Source: Hydractinia symbiolongicarpus (Eukaryota; Cnidaria; Hydrozoa; Anthoathecata; Hydractiniidae). Taken from it: DNA of 60,000 nucleotides. Below the pieces are notes generated by a model. That model did no database searches, was not told the origin of the DNA, and was given only the letters and a program-made list of their open reading frames with translations. Made by a program: the position numbers and the translations under genes. How positions within the stretch are numbered: position 1 is the stretch's first letter; every line of letters starts with the position of its first letter. Location: contig NC_079882.1 of assembly GCF_029227915.1 (NCBI RefSeq), positions 6,946,001 through 7,006,000 of the forward strand, in the 5' to 3' direction. This document shows positions 25,115-38,500 of the stretch, one piece after another.

Positions 25115-25992
25115 AACATGGTTAAAAATTTTATTTTAACATTCACACAAATAAAACATGTTTTCAAAGCTCTGCTACTTTCGCGTACTGCTCCGAGCAC
25201 AGCATCTATGCGCAATATTTGTTGTCACTTTTATGCTTTTCAATCTTTTAGCTATAATTTAAACCATAACGTGCCTTACTGAACAGTGCTTTGCATGAGC
25301 AAGAATGATGACATAAACCCTCATGAATCGAACATTCAGTCTTTTTTCATTTTTCCAAGGATATTGGCTGTTTATGTATCCTATAACGCAGCAGCTAGTC
25401 TATCTTTTTTTTTGCTTTGCTAGCCGTGTTTTTTTCTGCACTAATATTTTTGTTACCTCCATTTCTGTGCATGCATCTTTTTGGGATAGTATTACGTAAT
25501 GTTATATGATGTGCGCGCAGGAAAAACACAGCACTGTGATTGAGTGTCTTTAGAAACAATGGGAATTTATTTTATTTTTTAAGCTAAAGAATGATGCAAA
25601 GTGGAAGCGAATGGGAAATTATTTTATTTTAAAGCGAATTCAGAAACAAACTTTAATAGAAGTTGGAAACGAATTCTGAATAAATTTATTATGTGAGACT
25701 ATTTTTAGACATTTCTTTTTCACTTCAAAAAATGTCACAAAAATTTACACAAAGTTATTTTATCTTAATGGAATGGTAAAATTGCAGATTCATAGTTTCA
25801 AATCCAATTGTTTGACAAGTGTTTAAACAAATTAATTTTGAAACAATTGGGAAATGAATGGCAAATTATTTAGATACAATTTTGAAACAATTATGACACA
25901 ATTTTGAATTCAACGAAGCAATTCAAATTTTTTTTTATATGATTTTTTTGTAAAATTTTTTTTGAAATGTTAAAGAGATTGCTTCGAATAAG

Positions 25993-26015
25993 ATATTATA
26001 TATATATATATATAT
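25993..26015. repeat. (TA)n microsatellite
   Basis: Uninterrupted TA dinucleotides about 140 bp upstream of the SPCS3 start codon, so probably within or near its promoter or 5' UTR. Confidence 0.8.
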
Positions 26016-26154
26016 TTTTTTAAAAAACGATCGTTGAAACAATTCCTTATACACATTTTTTTAATAAGAACTCATAAGCATTTCATTGAACCTAATGTTT
26101 TTTTAAATTTTGAAACCAATGCGCAGTTACATTTATCTTTCAGTACAAATAAAC

Positions 26155-27866
26155 ATGCACACTATACTATCACGGCTAAATGTAGTCTTTGCATACTGCC
26201 TATCGGTTCTGGCTGCCGTCACTTTTGGTTGCTTTATATCTACGTATATCGTGCTACCATCACCTCAGCCAGATGTGGAATATGCTGTCAGCCGACAAGT
26301 TGTGTAAGTAGCATGAACTTAACATCCCTTGTTGCTTTATAGTAAGACAGCATACATGAGATTTGTTTAAATATTGTTTTTTCTTTTTCAGAAAACATGT
26401 TCGAGATTTCACAGCAGTAAGGGCGAAAAATGACATGGGATTTGTCAAATTTAATTTAAAAAGCGGTATCCTCTTCAAGATAGTGACTTTTACATGTTCT
26501 CAACCTTAGCCTTAAATTTTGAGCAAATTTGCAAAAACTGTGATATCAAAAAAATACCAATAAAATCATACACGAAAATACGTACATGCAAAATTTGATG
26601 CTTTCTCGAAACAACGAAATGAAATCAAGAAACACTACGTGTTTTGATAACCGCGTCTACGATTAAAATAGATCTAAAAACGCTAAAGTAATCTAAGCAC
26701 CCTATTGAATCAAAAATCCATGTAGACTTAAGAGTGTAAACCCTTCGAGGAATACTAAGGTCTCTAGCAATGTTATAACTGTTTTAGGAACCAAGAGTGG
26801 CACAAAGAAATGAACAAATTAGTCAATTTTTTTTAACAAATCTCTTACATAAAGCAGGGAATTGATTTTGAAGACTTCAACCCGCCCTTGAAACCTAACT
26901 CGTTGTTTGAATCATGAATTTCTAAACGGGACTATTACAGGTTTCCTTAATTTGTTTATCAGACCTCCAACCACTTTTTCACTGGAACGTTAAACAATTG
27001 TTTTTGTACCTGGTTGCTGAATACAAAACAGAAAACAATGTAAGTATGTTCTACAATGCGTCATATCTTCTTAAACTGATTTTGCGATGGACGATTTCTT
27101 CACGAATTTCACTTTTTTTTGTCTATTTTGCGACATTTAATCTTAATGAAATATTTTAGGGCACTTAATTCGCTAAAAGTTATAGCTTCTGAGGTTAATG
27201 CTCATAGTACCTATCACGCTTTTAAACTCTGCGATATATCGAAATCTGTTTCATTCGGGAAAAAGTCACAAATTTGGAGGTGTAACTATAAACACATAAA
27301 AAAGTTTAGGAGGGGTGGTTAAATCCACCCCCCCCCTCCCCTCCAGCATAGGGTTAACTTGTCATGGAATCACAAACGTATGAGCTAAGTTTACAAAAGT
27401 AGCCAATCTCTCATGACGTGTCTGTTATATAAAACATATGCGATTTTATCTGTTTGGTTACTTTGCAGGAATTGAACCAAGTTGTGTTATGGGATAAAAT
27501 TATACGTCGTGGTGAAAATGCATACTTAGATCTGCACGAGATGAATAGCAAGTATTATTTCTTTGATGATGGAGCTGGCTTGAAGTAAGATTTGTGTGAC
27601 ATTGTTGTGGATTCAATTTGTTCAAATTTGTTGTTTTTAGGCTCGGTACGCCTAAGATGTATTTAAAATTGTGTCCAGGTGCAAAAAAGTTGTTTTAAAA
27701 ACTGTTTTTTAGCCGTTTAAAATGTTTTTTACTCCTTTGTTTTAGAAACCATCAAAATATTACATTGACTATCTCTTGGAATACTATTCCGAATGCTGGA
27801 ATTCTTCATCGTATCCGATCACCTCACACCTATCAGTTTTCGTTCCCGAATTCTTACGTTAGATAG
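26155..27866 (+). CDS. SPCS3: Signal peptidase complex subunit 3 (SPC22/23)
   Basis: Five exons: 26155-26303, 26392-26465, 26963-27039, 27469-27584 and 27746-27866 (stop TAG), 537 nt, 178 residues with all phases matching; the vertebrate protein is 180. SPCS3 is the ER-membrane, lumen-facing subunit of the signal peptidase complex, needed with SEC11 for cleavage of signal peptides. Diagnostic blocks: N-terminal [14 protein letters not shown] leading into a transmembrane helix (about 12-34), [39 protein letters not shown] and [15 protein letters not shown]. The conserved N-glycosylation site is kept (Asn143 in NIT). Residues after the helix ([11 protein letters not shown]) differ from vertebrates, as usual for this part. 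The start ATG gives the expected N-terminus. Confidence 0.95.
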
Positions 27867-28190
27867 ACTTTTTGTATTTCTGTTGTAGAAGTTGTGATAG
27901 CAAGATTCGAATATGATGGGTTGTTTAATGATTAATTAACTTTTTCGTGTCAGTCAAAAGAAATCAAAATGTTCTTATTCGAAGAAATTATACACAGGCT
28001 GTCTGTCGAACTTTTTTAAATACCTTGAAATCAGACTAAGTGACCCTGAAAAGTTTGATTCTACTTAATTCTCTGCGTCTCTGTTGTATCGCGAAAACAA
28101 TGACAAAAAAACCTCGAAACGCCCGCCTAAGGGTAAAAAAGGGTGCAGGACATCAAGTTAGAAAGTTACCTTATTCGTACGTATTCGCGC

Positions 28191-28196
28191 AATAAA
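28191..28196 (+). terminator. Polyadenylation signal AATAAA (candidate)
   Basis: AATAAA about 325 bases after the SPCS3 stop, in the correct orientation, followed by an A run. It is a plausible 3' end, without transcript evidence. Confidence 0.35.
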
Positions 28197-29589
28197 AAAA
28201 AATCTATTCCATGTGTGATAATTCTCGCGCAAGTTTGAAATCTATATAACAAGGAAAGAATAGTAAAGGTCAGGCCTTTAGACAAATAGATGAATGCATT
28301 TCTTTTAAGTAAACCGTAGAATGGTCCTGTTTATAGCCGTTTTTGTTGCAAATCACAAAGAGCAGGATAAAGGAGAAATTTAACGCTTAAAATACCTTGC
28401 CTTAAATTAGTTCTGTTTCTTGAAAAAAGTATATTTTCGAGCGTAGTATTTTACAAATTGCGTGTAATTTCTGTAACCTTTCTGTAGCCTTGTACACCAT
28501 TTTTTACAAGAAATATAGGCTCAAATTAAAAAAAAAATAAAAATCTACTAAGAAATATGGGTTGGCTTAAAAAGACAAGAAAAAAAATTTTTTTTAAGAC
28601 ATTCTTCTTTAAGAACTAAAAAGTAAATAGAAAGCACTAAAAGACAAATTAAAAATGTTTCCATTATTCTTCTCTCTTCTACCAGCATAGCGAACAGTGA
28701 AAAAAATCAGCGGAGGTTGTATGCACATTTTTGTGGTGAAAGAAACTCAGGAATACACTTGCATCGATTTTTCTCAGAGAGGAAGTTTATTTGTTCTCCC
28801 GGAAGCATGTTTTTGAAACAAATGAGAATAAGAAACAAATAAGAAACATTTTAGGTTATTTCTCGAAAAAATAAGAAACATTGTGGTGAAAGAAACATGA
28901 GCCTAAGCCCAAATGCATGTTTCTTGTAAAAAAAACCGTGTATTTCCTTTCGTTCCAAATTTGACCAAAAGTCAATATTCTTTGTTTTTGACAGATTGTA
29001 AAACACTTGCATATAGTAAGCTTTTGATGTTCAGTCATATATGCTTATAGGAAAAGAAATGTACACATCACATATATTTACAATAATCCATAACAATAAT
29101 TTTAATGATAATAAATTATAAAACTTTGGTAAAAAATAAATTAGTATAAAGTAAATCATTCGGGATGTCTTAATTTTTTCAAGACGAATTTTAATGATAT
29201 CCCAATATGCTTTCGACAAGCCATTTTCAGCATTATATAAAATCCTTGATAACATCGATTTCTTGATAAAAAAAAGTTTTGTAGATAAAGGAGAAACAAA
29301 AGCCTGGAAAATGGTCAAAATTATTCCTCAAAATGTTTCAGTTTTCCAGAATACTGGACACTAGTAACCAAGTAAACAAGTTATTCATATTTCTTTTACA
29401 AGAATGTCATTAAATTTTTTAACAGATGTTTAAAACTGAAGTACGATCTTTCTTTACCCACAATGAGGCTGATCGCGAGAGTTGTTCTACACAAACATTT
29501 GCAAAACATGTTAAGTATGTTGAGGTATCTTATACCTATATCTTTTTAATTCTTCATTTTCTCACTCAAGTAATACATAACATTTTTTG
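28197..29589. other. Intergenic between convergent genes
   Basis: SPCS3 (+) and the WD-repeat gene (-) converge here. No coding exon or repeat family recognised. The two 3' UTRs must share this 1.4 kb. Confidence 0.5.
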
Positions 29590-32500
29590 TCACGATTCTA
29601 ACACGGGAGGTACTTCTTCCAGTTCGTGATATCGAAGAAATTTGTACGCGCAAGTTCCACTTAACTGCTGTGCTCCGCTTGTTGATGATTCTTTCTCTTG
29701 GGATTTCAGTTTCGCGTGACGTAATCTGAAAAATAGGAAAATGTAAAATGGCGAAAAAAAATGAAAATAAGGAAATCTTTTTACAGAAGGAGAATTTCTA
29801 CTTGACTTTGGTCTTTAACTTCGAGAAAGACCTAAAAATTTCGGACAAATTTAATGCTTTAACAAAATTAATTTTAATATTTATCACTATAATATCTCTA
29901 AAATCAAATATCTGATAGCAGATGTTAAAGTACAGTTGTAAGGAAGATGAAAAAAGAACAAAGACTTAATTGTATTTATTGATGATGATAATAATGATGA
30001 TAAAAAATAAATCGCATCATCACGTAAAAAGCGTGTGAAAAATTTATTTATTTATTTTCTTCATTTTTATTAAAAATAAAGACTAAAAACCGCACTATTA
30101 AGGAAATTTTTGATTTTTAGGCTAATTAAAAAGTTCGGACATTAAAAAAATCGAACGCATAAAAATTCGGACAATTAAATATTCAGTCCAAAAATAAAAT
30201 TGTCCGAAATTTTGCGAATTTATTGTATCTCAAAAATTTAGACAGACGACTGCACATTTTAAATGAAAAAAGACCATCCTAGCTAATGTGCAATTCGTCT
30301 GAAAAGCCATCGGAACAAGAAAGTTTTTACTAAACGTTTCCACGTTTTACCTTTTTCCACATGTTTTTCCATTTTCTATGGAAGATTCCAGTAACGCCTT
30401 GACATCGATGTCTTCAGAGCTGGCAACAGAGAAAACAAACCGTTAAAGACACCACAATGTAATCCTCAATCATACTATAGTAAACTACTTACGTCTTTTT
30501 CTTATCAGTTGAGTATGATTTTTTATCTGTACCATTTTCCTGAAATAATTTTTTTTCGGATATTAATAGAACAAAGTAGTAGTTTTCATCGTATAATCTT
30601 TAGGAGATGTATTTAAAAAAACGCTGTCCAAATACATCTAAAATATTAAGTTTTCAGAAATCCAATATTTCTGGATTTTCTTACCTCAGCAGTGACTTCA
30701 TCATCGCTTTCAGCGGAAATAATTTCAGCAGAAATTTCTGGCAGGCTACCAGGATCCATTAAAACATCGTAGGGAGCCATAGGATGTTGAAAAGTGGATG
30801 CGTCATATATGTCCCACATTTTTGGTTGTCCGAATGTACCTAACATATAAAGAAAATTATTTATGACGGTTAAAAATCAGATTGAAATAAAATCCGCAAA
30901 CTAATTTTACTTTCCTACCAATGAAATGTCCATTTAAAGTCCACAGTCTGACAGTGCAATCAAGTGACGAAGTAAGGAGACATTGATGCTCTTCAACAAA
31001 ACATAAGCTAAAACAGAAAAAAAGATAAAGGAAGACAACTAACATAATAGTCAAACAAACAAAAACGTATCAAAACATACCAGGAAACACATTGAATATG
31101 TGCCCTCCAACTACTGTACACTAAAATAAACAAAAATCAAAATATTATAAAAACTGGCGGGTGTTTTGTTTGGGGAGGGCGTGGTTGTATTACATAGAAA
31201 CCTTAAATCAAGAGGGAGAATAATGCAAAGACAATTTATATGTACCTTCTGGAGGTTTGCTTTCTGTTCCGTTTAAACAATAATTTTCTATGTCCCATGC
31301 CATGATATATCCTAAAGAATTGTAAATTAGTTAATAGCAGAAATAAATTTGCAAAGAAAACATTGAAAATCCTAGAAAATAATAGTTTCGCATTTAGAAC
31401 TTTGTTGAAAAACAACATATAGAGCACTTCCACATATTCTTAGCATTATAAACAATTTTTTAGAAAATCTTTATTCCTAATCCCGACACTTAAAAGAACA
31501 GATAAAGGACAGCAAAAAACGTATATCTAAAGTTGTTAGTAGAAGTAAAAACATCAGCGATTAAAATTTAAACAAAATAAAAAGACGGAAACTGTTCCAG
31601 CTATAAACCCAGTTATAAACTGGCTCACATTTTATAAATAAATAGTCCTGTTCACACCCTCTTTAACACAACAAGATCCTTGCTCACAGGCTGTTTCAAG
31701 CAAAACTAACCTTTTTCATCCGCAGTAAACAATAGTTGATTGTCTTTGTTGGTAATCATAGAAGAAACCACTCTCTTTTCGTTCTAAGTAAATATGAAAA
31801 ACAAAATCTTGATCATCCTTGTATTGTCTGCTACTTGGGAACTGGTAAAGTATATTACGGTAAGTATCTTTGCAAAAATGTTGGCAAGCTTTTTAATTTT
31901 GTGATATAATAGTTGGATCATTTTTGCGAGTTTTTTCTTTTAAGCGATCTGCTGGGTAAAATAGTATATGTGGCTTTCGCTCCCACGTATTTACAGGATG
32001 TGTAGCGAATTTATTGTATCAAATTGAAAGTCATTCAGGTTAATTTACTGAGTGATATCGACACTTTCAGGGGTTTTGTTTGATTTTTTTTCAGGGTTTT
32101 TGTTTGATTTTTCAGTGTCTTAAATTTTTACTTTTAAAATCTTAACATGGAAGACTATATTAAAACTGCCATCATTTATTAAGTAATTTACATATAGTTT
32201 ATTCAAATAGTTTTGGCAAACTGTTTTTTACAAAATTTCTCAGGGTATTTAGGGTCTGTTAGACCAAGGAGGTTCTTTTTAAACCTCCATGGTTAGACAC
32301 CCTAATTCCACATTCATAAACTTAAGACTCCAGTGAAACAATACAGGAGGTTCATTTTCTCAAAGTACCTACTTGTTACATTTCGCGATTAATTTTCGCG
32401 AATTTCATCCGTATTCGCGAAAATTCTTTTGTGCGAAAATTCTCGGAAAAGTCAATTCGCGAAAATAAATCTTCGTAAAATTACAAGAAAGGAAATTAAC

Positions 32501-35500
32501 TTCGCGAAACTTTGTGGAAAAACAAAAGTACTTTTACTCGGTAAATTTTTTTTTTGTAGTTGGTTAAAATAATGACCAGCCTCTATGATTTGAGCAAGTT
32601 AAAATAAAAGCTACCTTATTTCATTAAATTGGTTTGAAATAAATAAAAATTGAGAAAAAGTGAAAACAAGTGGTTTATTCGCGAAAAAAAATCTTTGCGA
32701 AATATCGCAACATTCAAAGTCTTTGCAAAAATTAATCAACTCAAGGTATTATGGAGAAAGTGGCATAAAATATGGGCCGGAACTTTTTTAAGATTTTGGA
32801 AAAAGAAGGCAAAAAACGCATTTTTGTGAAAACGACATTTGAGTCGTAAAAAGGTGACAAAAATGTTTTTCCTTTAAGTTCATTCACTTGGCTAGAATAA
32901 AAAAACGTCATTTCAACTTACGATATAAAAGGTTGCATAAGGCTTGTTCGAATCAAATATATTCCAGAAATTAATTTGTGCTAAACAAAAAAAAGAATTT
33001 AATGAGAATTTATCTCTCGGCTGTTCTCTTTCAGTGAATATAATGCAATATAATGCAAAAATTCATGACCATGAAATTAGAAGGTAATTGTTCTATGAAA
33101 ACAAAAACAATTGATAGCTGTAACACTAAAACGAATAAAAAAATTTACATATATAACATACCTTTAGGCCCATTTGTTACCAAAGATGCAGACTGTCTGT
33201 TTTGCGAACGTTTGGGAAGAAATAATACTTTGCTAACTGACAAATCGCCAGATACTGAAGCAGAAAAAAGAAAACACAGACATAAAAAAATGTGACCTAA
33301 ATACAGTTTTAGGCTAAAATTTATTCAGTCTTCATGGTGACTGATATTTTCAACATCTTTGCACAGTTTTGCCTGTTTGATGTCTCGTTGACACGTTGAC
33401 GAAGTAAAAATACAACAAGAAGAAAACAAATAAAATATTGGCCAACATTTAAATCCATTTTGAGTCAAAACTACCATGCTTGTGGAGCCGCCATTTATAA
33501 GCATAACATAACATCACATATCTTATGGCATAACATAACATCACATATCTTACACAGCTCAACATGAGATGCATTTTCCATTTCACTGGTGCGCAGCCTA
33601 CAAAATATTCTTCCTGATGTGACATTCCAGATTAGCACCTACAGGAAAAAAGATGGCGATGAAAAACAATGTAAATCTCATATCGTAACAGTTCTAACTT
33701 CAAAGAGCGTTACTTACTTCTCCATCGTAACTGGAAGTCGCGAGAAAATGCGGTGGAGAGTACGAAATACACAGTATATCTTCTTTGTGAGCACGACTCT
33801 ACAATGGAGAGTAAAAGTTACTAACATCATGATGACGTAAGAAAATTAAGATTCTGTTTCTGCATACCGGAACATCATCTGGCCATCTGATGTACGGGTT
33901 TTTAATATGATGTAAAATATTTTGGTCATCAGAATATAAATTGATCCTGCGATCCCAACCAACCGAGACAATATATCTGAAAATAAAAGTTACATACTAA
34001 AAACAGAAGTCCATAAAATTTCACGAAGTTAAACCCTTTTTTTAAACAATTACAGGGTTTTGATTTTTTTGACATTTTCCCCGGATTTTTCTTGATTTTC
34101 GTGATGAAAACTAACAAACTTAGAAGAAAAATATCCCACAAATACCCACAAGCTAAATTTGTTGAATTTCGCGTGCTATTTTTTTCATTTAAAAGTTAGT
34201 ATTTGGTAACTGGGTACGGTTGAACGCATGTAATTCGAATCATCTTGAGATATCAAAATTTGTTTGGATAATCTGTTCGATTTGAATGATCTTTTGAATT
34301 ATAAGAGTTAGAATGACATGAGTTCAACTGTATATACAACACATACCACTTTAAAACTAAACAGTAATTCCTTGCTCTCAAGTCAAATCCTTCTTTTTTT
34401 CTTATTTTCATTGATCGAATTAAAAAAACACTAAATTCCCTGTTTTGAATGCAACCATGAATTATTATAAGAATCTTCCTTCTTTATGGCTATTCTTGCA
34501 CAAGATAACGTTTGAACAAACTCTACATTAGAGCAGATTTTAACTTCTCCTTTTCTACACATAGCAGAATAGTCTTCTTTCAGACAGTAATTAACAAACT
34601 AAACAGTAACTAACAAACAAATACCTGTTTTTATTGATAGTAAAATAAACCAAGGAAGATACTTCTTTTGAGTTTTCGTCTACAAAGAGAAATATCATGT
34701 TGTAGAAACTTTAGAAATGACTTGAGTTGTTCTTGAGTTGGTGCAAAACAGACCGTTATTTTCAAATTTAGTGAATCACACAAAGGTCGATTAAAGCGAT
34801 GAAAAGTTACTGGTGCTGTGATAAAGTTTTACCACTGCACAAATAAAGAACACAGACACGCACCCGACTCTCCCTCTGAAAAAAGAAAAAAGAAAAAAAG
34901 AAGTAACGTTAAAAAGTCACAAAGGAACTTAAACAGTCACTTTTCTATATACCTGTTTGCAGTGTATTCAAGCACTGGCCATTATTGTAATTCCATATTT
35001 TTATTTTACCGTCTCGTCCCCCTGTCACAAGTCTAAAAGATTGTTATATAGATATATACTGGCTGTTAGGCCATGCAAAATTATACGGGGGATTGCCGTC
35101 GTACATATTTCTTGCATCGCTATTTTGTCCGCCTGTTAGCATGAATTAATGAAAGTTACTTCGACGAGGGTTAATGCTATAATTTTATGTGTGATTATGT
35201 GTTTGTCCACTTTCCAAAATTACAAAGATTAATTTTAAACAAATTTTTATCTTTAACATTTTTAAACGCCTCTTTCTTTCAACTATTAAATTAAATAAAA
35301 AATATATAAATAAATGAAATAATAGGTGTCTTCGGGACTTACCTTCTCTGGGTAGAGTCGAAGCACATTGCTGTTATTGACATTGCACCATGTGCTTTGG
35401 AATATTCAAAAACTTGACCACCATTCTCGACATCCCAAACTTTAATGACAGAGTTTTCTGAGGCAGTTACGACGTGATTGAAGCTACTGTTATAACAACA

Positions 35501-38500
35501 TGTGGTGACTGCTTCTTTGTGCGTCGTTGTTAACTGCATGGAGAGTGGCCTATGATAAAAATTATTACCTAGTGCACAGATATGAATCCAAGTACCGAGC
35601 ACAGAATAAAAATCTTGCTAAAACAAACATTAACTAAATAAGAACACATTCATTTCCAGTCCTTATTAAAAAACCCCACATAAAAGAGATAATGTTATAC
35701 TTGTTTTTTAAACGCAGAAGTGCTATATGATCTGTTGCTAAAGCCAAACCACGTGATATTGGATTGTAATGAACAGCTAAGAAGAAAAAGATGCAAATAC
35801 ACAAAATATTTGAAAAAAATTGTGAAACATACAAGATAAGAAAGAAGCAGAACACTCCACCTGTTAAATCTCCTTTTATAAGATGTGATTTCGGAGTAAC
35901 TGTTACAAGACAAGCTTGATCATGAATATCCCAAACCTACAGTTGTAGCAATAAGACATTAGAACTATACTTTACTCAAAATCATTGTTAAATAAGTTCA
36001 AAGTTAGTAAAATGTACCTTGACAGTTTTATCATTGGATATACTAAACAATCGATTGTCTTCTTCCACAATAAATAAATAAAATATAGGTGTGACGTGTC
36101 CACGCAAAATTCCAATTGGTTTCCTGTTTTGAATACAAAAACCGTGTTGCTGAATTATATATTTTAAGCAGTTTAACTAAACGTTTTGAAGTGCACAAAG
36201 AACTTACGTTGGTACATATGGATTCCACAGACGAATTAAACGATCCATTCCTACAACCGATTTTGACAAAGATGATATGTATTTTAATATCCTTGAGTGT
36301 ATAATAAATGGAAGGTGCAGTGGGAGTAAACAGGAATGGAAAAGGGGGAGGGGGGGTTGAAAATTAATACTTGAAGGGTTGGAACAATGGAGGGTTCGAA
36401 AATGAACAACATTTATACTTCAGGGAAAAGGCTTAATGGTTGAATTATTTTGCCACAATATCGTTCTTGATTCTGTTTTTTCAAAGTAAAAAAAATATTT
36501 GGTGCTCTAGAGTAAGAGTATTTCTGTGGAAAATGCAGAAAAAAAGTCAATAAAAATCTCAGATATATTTAGAAAAGAGTGTATCTTATAAAGACCAACA
36601 TGACTAGAACACTACAAAATTATATTACCATTTTATTAGTTATTTAAGTATTCACGCATTTACACAGTTTGACGAAGAAAAAAAACCAGCTCTACTTTGC
36701 ATCACACCACACTGTGTTCTAACTCACCTCCAGTCACCAAAACATTCTTCATTTTACTGAAATCAAATGTTTTGACACCTTTATAAATTCGAAAAACTGT
36801 TTCATCAGCAGCCAACCTTCTTTTTAAATGTACCTCCTTCATTGTGGAAATGGTGGCTTGTAATTTGGATTGGTTTGAAACATATGTACTTCCTAATGCT
36901 TGACCTGTCACACAAAAAAACAAATTAACCATACATCACAATAACATGCATTAGACTTACAGGTAAAAAGTTAACCTTCTTTCATGGATGGAAACTTCCA
37001 CAATATTTTTGTGCATTTTTTAAAAACAAAAACATTCGCGAAGTTATTTTTAAAAACTTCAAGGATTAAACCTCCACATGTATTCTTTTATCACAGCATA
37101 AAATTAAATTAAAATAGTCGGTCCTTGGCTGGATTTTGTTTATAAACTTTCAAACATTGATGTTGTTAGAAAGTTTACCAAAAGTTTCTGCCGATTTGCA
37201 TTGTAACGAATTCGATGTTTTAGTCACAGATAATTAGAATTTCTCATGATTGAAATAATGAAGAAAACATACCAATAACCAATGAATGACTGGTGTCAGT
37301 TGAGCAAGAGATCACGCTACGAATCGAATGATAATAATGCAGCTTAAACAAAAACAAGCTTTTATTTTAGTATAAAAGTAACTTTTCTCATAGTGCTTGT
37401 AACAAAACATCAAGAAAGCTCTAGTATAGTAAAATTATTATTACAAAACCGAGGAATACTATAGAATTAAAATTCACAAAAGATTTTAAGACAAAGAACT
37501 TTAAGATAGAAACATGTTAGAATTCTAGTCATTAGAAATGGAAGTTAAAATAAGACTCTTCAAGAAAAGTATTAACAAGACCTATTTTTCAATGGTAACT
37601 TACTTCTTGAACCCAATCATTGTGAACTTTCCATCTAAGATTAGAATACATTGCATAGTAAACAAATTGCGTATAGGGAAGGTTAACTTGGGAAGAGGTT
37701 TTCTTCTTTTTATGCAATAAGTTAGGAGAAGGTTGATCTATTCTAGTAATATAGTAAAACACTTACCTCACAAACTTGACGTTTTCTGACATACAGACAC
37801 TAAAAAATACAGATATCCTCACTTTTATATGATTCGTGTTTATATAACAGTCAAAAAGAAGATCCAGTTGATGGTTAAAAATGCACTGATCACAATATAA
37901 ACACCATGATAACAGACCTACCTGTCAATACTTATACTTGCTATCCCTTCCACTTTAGGCATCTTTTTCCATGACCTGAAACAATCCATAAACATTTTCA
38001 ATTCATTTATTTTGAAGGAAAAATTGTGGACATTAATTCTGCTATGACATACCGTAACATTTCTCCGACATTTTTTATCACAAATATAGTGACGCACCCC
38101 TAAAATATATATAAGGATAATAAATTGAAATATTTAAAAAAATAAATAACTAGTTAAGTAGAAAATAATTTTACCTAAAAGTAAACATAGAATGTTATCT
38201 ATGAAATAGGGAGGGAAAGGAACGGGGGAAAGAAACAGGACAAATGAGAAAAGGTCTTGTCTAAAAATAAAGAAGTCACTATCCACCGTACGTCAAAAAA
38301 TGTGTTTTGATAATACTTACTTCACAATCACCATACAGCAATAAACAATCATCCGACCCTGTAAAACTGTCAAACATGTTTAATAATTATTGCACAAAGA
38401 TTTATAAATTTACAATTTCTACTTAAAGATGTGCTTTACAGCAAAGATAAGACATTTGGATATAACCTAGCAGATAATTATGGGGAATAATAAACAATTG

